Source: JANNAV01 sp031384695 (GTDB taxonomy: Bacteria; Pseudomonadota; Alphaproteobacteria; Rhodobacterales; Rhodobacteraceae). From it: a stretch of DNA of 11,619 nt. Made by a program: the position numbers and the translations under genes. Where the stretch lies: contig JANNAV010000101.1 in the NCBI GenBank assembly GCA_031384695.1, positions 1-11,619 on the forward strand. The letters run 5' to 3'. Positions 7,690 through 11,619 of this stretch are shown piece by piece (within the stretch, counting starts at the first letter, position 1; every line of letters begins with the position of its first letter). Under the pieces are notes generated by a model. It did not search any database and was not told the origin of the DNA. It saw only the letters and a program-made list of their open reading frames with translations.

Positions 7690-7819
7690 CCCCCCAACCT
7701 GACCGATGGCTTATTGCGCGGCAGGGGAATCGAAGTGGTCATGATCCGGGCCGAAAACCCCGATCCTCTGGAATTCCACCGCGTCGGCCTCGGATGAGGA
7801 CGGGTGCGGTGTTTTGGTT

Positions 7820-7837
7820 TTTGGCGAGTGCGCCAAA
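7820..7837 (+). other. Hairpin in the str operon leader
   Basis: TTTGGCG (7820-7826) and CGCCAAA (7831-7837) are perfectly complementary around the four-base loop AGTG. There is no T run on either side, so it is not a simple terminator. It lies in the predicted rpsL leader and could be a structural or regulatory element; no known leader motif is recognised. Confidence 0.45.
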
Positions 7838-7919
7838 GGCCGTCGAGAAGCAGTGTGCCCCGGTCCGGGTGCGAGTATTGACAGCCCTTTTGAACGGGGC
7901 AACACGGGGTTAGACCTTA

Positions 7920-8291
7920 ATGCCAACCATCCAACAGCTCATCCGCAAACCGCGGGAGCCTAACGTGCGGAAATCCAAGTCGCAGCACCTGGAATCCTGC
8001 CCGCAAAAACGTGGCGTTTGTACGCGCGTTTACACCACCACTCCGAAAAAGCCGAACTCGGCGATGCGGAAAGTCGCCAAGGTGCGTCTGACCAACAGTT
8101 TCGAGGTGATCTGCTATATCCCCGGTGAAAAGCACAACCTTCAGGAACACTCAGTGGTTCTGATCCGTGGCGGTCGTATCAAAGACCTTCCCGGCGTGCG
8201 CTATCACATCCTGCGCGGTGTTCTCGATACGCAAGGCGTCAAAGACCGTCGCCAGCGTCGTTCGAAATACGGCGCCAAGCGTCCGAAATAA
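7920..8291 (+). CDS. rpsL: 30S ribosomal protein S12
   Basis: The 123-residue protein is full-length S12, from MPTIQQLIRKPR to YGAKRPK. It sits at the 30S decoding centre and helps control tRNA selection. The two loops that contact the decoding site are intact: TPKKPNSAMRKVAKVRL with Lys43, and GGRIKDLPGVRYH with Lys88, Asp89 and Pro91. Lys43 and Lys88 are the residues usual in streptomycin-sensitive strains, and Asp89 is the site modified by methylthiolation in E. coli. This is the first gene of the str operon. Ribosome binding is modest, with GGGG at 7906-7909 about ten bases before the ATG. Confidence 0.98.
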   Translation: MPTIQQLIRKPREPNVRKSKSQHLESCPQKRGVCTRVYTTTPKKPNSAMRKVAKVRLTNSFEVICYIPGEKHNLQEHSVVLIRGGRIKDLPGVRYHILRGVLDTQGVKDRRQRRSKYGAKRPK

Positions 8292-8303
8292 GGGGTTCAA
8301 CAG

Positions 8304-8774
8304 ATGTCTCGTCGTCACGCCGCTGAAAAGCGCGAAATCCTGCCAGACGCCAAGTATGGCGATAAAATCCTGACAAAGTTCATGAACAACCTGATGATCG
8401 ACGGCAAGAAATCCGTTGCTGAATCGATTGTTTACAATGCTTTGGAGCGGGTCCAGACCCGCCTCAAGCGCGCACCGATCGAAGCCTTCCACGAGGCCCT
8501 CGACAATGTGAAGCCGTCGGTCGAAGTGCGGTCGCGCCGCGTCGGTGGTGCCACCTATCAGGTGCCAGTTGAAGTGCGCACCGAGCGCCGTGAAGCCCTT
8601 GCGATCCGCTGGCTGATCATCGCCGCCCGCAAGCGCAACGAAAACACCATGGAAGAGCGTCTGGCGGCCGAACTGGCCGATGCCTGCAACAACCGTGGAA
8701 CCGCCGTGAAAAAGCGTGAAGACACCCATAAGATGGCCGACGCGAACAAAGCGTTCAGCCATTACCGCTGGTAA
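8304..8774 (+). CDS. rpsG: 30S ribosomal protein S7
   Basis: The 156-residue protein is full-length S7, with MSRRHAAEKREILPD at the start, SRRVGGATYQVPVEVR near residue 80 and the expected end AFSHYRW. S7 nucleates assembly of the 30S head on the 3' domain of 16S rRNA and contacts tRNA in the E site. AAGGGG at 8289-8294 precedes the ATG, overlapping the end of rpsL, and only 12 bases separate the genes. The long rpsL-rpsG spacer where S7 binds its own mRNA in E. coli is therefore absent, so any autoregulation must use another site. Confidence 0.98.
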   Translation: MSRRHAAEKREILPDAKYGDKILTKFMNNLMIDGKKSVAESIVYNALERVQTRLKRAPIEAFHEALDNVKPSVEVRSRRVGGATYQVPVEVRTERREALAIRWLIIAARKRNENTMEERLAAELADACNNRGTAVKKREDTHKMADANKAFSHYRW

Positions 8775-8798
8775 CCAAGAAAGCCTGAGGCAGCCCAA

Positions 8799-10919
8799 AT
8801 GGCACGCGAATACAACCTGAACCGCTACCGGAATTTCGGCATCATCGCGCACATCGACGCGGGTAAAACCACGACGACCGAGCGGATTCTGTTTTACACC
8901 GGCAAGTCGCATAAAATTGGCGAGGTCCATGACGGGGCCGCCACCATGGACTGGATGGAGCAGGAGCAGGAGCGTGGCATCACGATCACCTCGGCTGCCA
9001 CCACCACGTTCTGGCAGCGCACGATTGATTCGGGTTCCACCGCCTCGGACGACAAATACCGCTACAACATCATCGACACCCCCGGCCACGTTGACTGAAC
9101 CATTGAAGTCGAGCGTTCGCTGGCGGTGCTTGATGGGGCAGTGGTGCTGTTGGACGGCAACGCGGGCGTCGAGCCGCAGACCGAAACCGTCTGGCGGCAG
9201 GCCGACCGCTATAAAGTGCCGCGTATTGTGTTCGTCAACAAGATGGACAAGACCGGGGCCGATTTCTACAACTGCATCAAGATGATCAAGGACCGCACCG
9301 GGGCCACCCCGCTGCCGGTGCAGATCCCGATTGGTGCCGAGGACAAGCTCGAAGGCATCATCGACCTGATCACCATGGAAGAGTGGGTCTATGAGGGCGA
9401 AGATCTGGGCGCGTCCTGGGTGCGCCAGCCGATCCGCGCCGAGTTGAAGGCCGAGGCCGACAAGTGGCGATACAACCTGCTGGAAATCGCGGTCGAGCAA
9501 GACGACGCCGCGATGGAAGCCTATATGGACGGCACCGAGCCGACGCAGGAAGAACTGCGCGCGCTGATCCGCAAGGGGTGTCTGTCGATTTCCTTCATCC
9601 CGGTGCTGGCCGGTTCGGCGTTCAAGAACAAGGGCGTGCAGCCGATGTTGAACGCCGTGATCGACTTCCTGCCGACGCCGCTTGATGTGCCGCCCTACAT
9701 GGGCTTTTTGCCGGGCGACGAGAGCGAAACCCGCAACATCTCGCGTTCTGCCGATGATGCGCAGCCGTTCTCGGCACTGGCGTTCAAGATCATGAACGAT
9801 CCGTTCGTGGGCAGCCTGACCTTCACGCGCATCTATTCGGGCGTGCTGAAAAAAGGCGATGCGATGCTGAACGCGACCAAAGAGCGTAAAGAGCGCGTTG
9901 GCCGTATGATGATGATGCATGCCATCGACCGGGAAGAGATTTCCGAAGCCTATGCCGGTGACATCATCGCGCTGGCCGGGCTGAAGGAAACCACCACGGG
10001 TGACACCCTGTGCGATCCGGCCAAGCCGGTGGTTCTGGAAACCATGACCTTCCCGCAGCCGGTTATCGAAATCGCGGTCGAGCCGAAAACCAAGGCCGAT
10101 CAGGAAAAGATGGGCATCGCACTGGCGCGTCTGGCGGCGGAAGACCCGTCGTTCCGGGTGGAAACCGATCACGAGTCGGGCCAGACCATCATGAAGGGCA
10201 TGGGGGAACTTCACCTCGACATTCTGGTTGACCGGATGCGCCGTGAATTCAAGGTTGAGGCCAATATCGGTGCGCCGCAGGTGGCCTACCGTGAAACCAT
10301 CAGCCGCGAGCATGAGATCGACTATACCCACAAGAAGCAGACCGGCGGTACCGGCCAGTTTGCCCGGATCAAGCTGGTGATCACTCCGGTTGAACCCGGC
10401 GTTGGTTACTCGTTCGAGGCCAAGGTGGTGGGCGGTTCGGTGCCGAAGGAATACATCCCCGGCGTTGAAAAAGGCATCAAATCGGTGATGGATTCCGGCC
10501 CGCTCGCAGGTTTCCCGGTGATCGACTTCAAGGTGACGCTGGTTGACGGCGCCTATCATGACGTGGACTCATCGGTTTTGGCCTTCGAGATTGCCGCCCG
10601 CGCCGCGATGCGTGAAGGCCTGAAGAAGGCCGGGGCAAAGCTGCTGGAGCCGATCATGAAGGTCGAAGTGGTGACGCCGGATATCTATACCGGTGGCATC
10701 ATCGGCGATCTGACCTCGCGGCGCGGCATGATCAACGGGCAGGATACCCGCGGTAACGCCAACATCATCACCGCGATGGTGCCGCTGGCCAACATGTTCG
10801 GCTACATCAACAACCTGCGCTCGATGTCTTCGGGCCGGGCGAACTTCTCGATGTCTTTCGATCATTACGACACCGTCCCGCAGAACCTGTCGGACGAAAT
10901 CCAGAAGAAATACGCATAA
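8799..10919 (+). CDS. fusA: Elongation factor G, interrupted by an in-frame TGA at codon 100
   Basis: Read through the one internal stop, the gene encodes about 706 residues, the normal length for EF-G, the GTPase that drives ribosomal translocation. The motifs are G1 AHIDAGKT at 17-24, switch I RGITIT at 59-64, G3 DTPGHVD at 93-99, G4 NKMD at 147-150, and GSAF near 272. Later domains are uninterrupted up to MSFDHYDTVPQNLSDEIQKKYA. At 9096-9098 a TGA replaces the Phe codon expected in DTPGHVDFTIEVERS. The frame is the same on both sides, so this is a nonsense change and not a frameshift. Translation would stop at 99 residues, losing most of the G domain; a restart at the GTG at 9126 would lack G1 to G3. 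GAGG at 8787-8790 is the Shine-Dalgarno. Because fusA is normally essential and the rest shows no decay, a sequence or assembly error is likely, but a real lesion with a second copy elsewhere is possible. Confidence 0.93.
9096..9098 (+). other. In-frame TGA within fusA
   Basis: The codons read GTT GAC TGA ACC ATT GAA GTC, that is V-D-stop-T-I-E-V. EF-G has Phe at this place (usually TTC in a GC-rich genome), and TTC to TGA needs two adjacent base changes. Other genes in the window, such as hpaG, hpaH and xrtE, end in TGA, so TGA is a normal stop codon here. Confidence 0.97.
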
Positions 10920-10922
10920 CGC

Positions 10923-10942
10923 GGTGCGCCGACGGGCGCATC
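10923..10942 (+). other. Hairpin between fusA and tuf
   Basis: GGTGCGCC (10923-10930) pairs with GGCGCATC (10935-10942) around the loop GACG, eight pairs including one G-U. It lies three bases after the fusA stop and 47 bases before tuf. No T run follows, so full termination is unlikely; partial attenuation or mRNA processing that protects one side are possibilities. Confidence 0.5.
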
Positions 10943-10989
10943 CACCATCCCCTTCGTAGCACCGCCGCGAACCGAAACAGGAGGCCATC

Positions 10990-11619
10990 ATGGCAAAGGC
11001 AAAGTTTGAACGGAATAAACCCCACGTCAACATCGGCACGATTGGCCACGTTGACCATGGCAAGACCACGCTGACCGCAGCGATCACCAAGTATTTCGGC
11101 GAATTCCGCGCCTATGACCAGATCGACGGCGCGCCGGAAGAGCGTGCGCGTGGCATCACCATCTCGACCGCGCATGTCGAGTATGAAACCACCGCCCGTC
11201 ACTATGCCCACGTCGATTGCCCCGGCCACGCCGATTATGTGAAGAACATGATCACCGGTGCGGCACAGATGGACGGTGCAATTCTGGTGTGCGCGGCCTC
11301 CGATGGCCCGATGCCGCAAACCCGCGAGCACATCTTGCTGGGACGCCAGGTGGGTATTCCCTACATGGTTTGCTACATGAACAAAGTTGACCTTGTGGAT
11401 GACGAAGAGCTGATCGAGCTGGTCGAGATGGAACTGCGCGAGTTGTTCTCGTCCTACGACTATCCCGGCGATGACATTCCGATCATCAAGGGCTCGGCGC
11501 ATCAGGCGATGATCGGCGAGCGTCCGGAAATCGGCGAATCCTCGATCCGCGCGCTGATGGCGGCTGTAGATGAATACATCCCGACCCCGACCCGTATGGT
11601 TGACCTGCCGTTCCTGTTG
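10990..11619 (+). CDS. tuf: Elongation factor Tu, N-terminal 210 residues (cut by window edge)
   Basis: The frame is open to the window edge. The protein delivers aminoacyl-tRNA to the ribosome as a GTP complex. The GTPase motifs are complete: GHVDHGKT at 19-26, RGITI at 54-58 with the switch I Thr57, DCPGH at 76-80, NKVD at 131-134 and GSA at 168-170. The part between G1 and switch I is about five residues shorter than in enterobacterial EF-Tu, a form I associate with Rhodobacterales. A strong Shine-Dalgarno AGGAGG at 10979-10984 precedes the ATG. The visible part ends in IPTPTRMVDLPFLL, at the junction with domain 2. Many proteobacteria have two tuf genes; this is the str-operon copy. Confidence 0.97.
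   Translation, partial: MAKAKFERNKPHVNIGTIGHVDHGKTTLTAAITKYFGEFRAYDQIDGAPEERARGITISTAHVEYETTARHYAHVDCPGHADYVKNMITGAAQMDGAILVCAASDGPMPQTREHILLGRQVGIPYMVCYMNKVDLVDDEELIELVEMELRELFSSYDYPGDDIPIIKGSAHQAMIGERPEIGESSIRALMAAVDEYIPTPTRMVDLPFLL

Larger units (their letters stand above)
7352..7919. other. Intergenic region between the VPEID-CTERM gene and rpsL
   Basis: No convincing gene is seen in these 568 bases. The few open frames lack Shine-Dalgarno sites and recognisable protein features. The left part (about 7420-7460) is AT-rich compared with the rest of the window and probably contains the promoter of the minus-strand VPEID gene, though no clear -35/-10 pair was found. CCTGA/TCAGG half-sites lie at 7400-7419, a terminator-like hairpin at 7578-7596, the str operon promoter at 7661-7689, and a transcribed leader from about 7695 to rpsL. 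In many proteobacteria rpoC directly precedes rpsL; it does not do so here. Confidence 0.6.

Noticed and set aside
7447..7797. 116-codon plus-strand open frame in the rpsL upstream gap
   Set aside because: It runs through the str promoter and the terminator-like hairpin, has no ribosome site and no recognisable protein features.
7878..7906. Second TTGACA (7878-7883) close to rpsL
   Set aside because: Seventeen bases later the sequence is AACACG, a poor -10 box, so the pair at 7661-7689 is preferred.
9096..9150. Selenocysteine or genome-wide TGA recoding as explanation of the fusA stop
   Set aside because: EF-G is not a selenoprotein family, I see no obvious SECIS-like hairpin with a GU-containing loop just after the TGA, and TGA ends several other genes in this window.
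8151..10559. 802-codon open frame on the minus strand opposite rpsG and fusA
   Set aside because: It is antisense to strongly conserved genes, has a low-complexity His/Arg/Gly/Val composition typical of shadow frames in GC-rich DNA, and matches no family I know.

Overview
The window looks like a Rhodobacterales-type alphaproteobacterium. It is GC-rich, the EF-Tu has the short loop after the P-loop (AITKYFGEF...AYDQIDGAPEE) that I associate with that order, S12, S7 and EF-G are of alphaproteobacterial type, and it carries the exosortase E / VPEID-CTERM pair, which I know mainly from this lineage. All identifications come from reading the sequence; no database search was run.

Layout, left to right. 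(1) Positions 1-123 hold the last 40 codons of an IS110-family transposase, followed by a short element end. (2) Positions 185-5312 hold a homoprotocatechuate (3,4-dihydroxyphenylacetate) meta-cleavage cluster. The MarR-type repressor gene hpaR diverges from a tight operon hpaF-hpaE-hpaD-hpaG-hpaH. A strong promoter for hpaF has a perfect 12-bp palindrome over its -10 box, a likely HpaR operator. The enzymes take the aromatic ring through extradiol cleavage (HpaD), semialdehyde oxidation (HpaE), isomerisation (HpaF), decarboxylation/isomerisation (HpaG) and hydration (HpaH). The final aldolase (HpaI) and the 4-hydroxyphenylacetate hydroxylase (HpaBC) are not in the window. (3) Three bases after hpaH begins a 564-codon gene for exosortase E fused to a CPBP/CAAX-type protease. 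Convergent to it is a 92-codon gene for a secreted peptide ending in VPEID, a membrane helix and an Arg cluster. This is a dedicated protein-sorting enzyme beside a candidate substrate. (4) After about 570 bases without a convincing gene, which hold a strong sigma70-like promoter and a leader of roughly 225 nt, comes the str operon: rpsL, rpsG, fusA and the first 210 codons of tuf.

Two things stand out. The XrtE/VPEID-CTERM pair is arranged so that the exosortase probably shares a transcript with the catabolic operon, while its candidate substrate is read from the other strand towards it. And fusA, normally essential, carries one in-frame TGA at codon 100 in place of the expected Phe after the G3 motif DTPGHVD; the frame is otherwise intact over about 706 codons. 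This is either a sequence error or a real lesion or recoding event and should be checked first.
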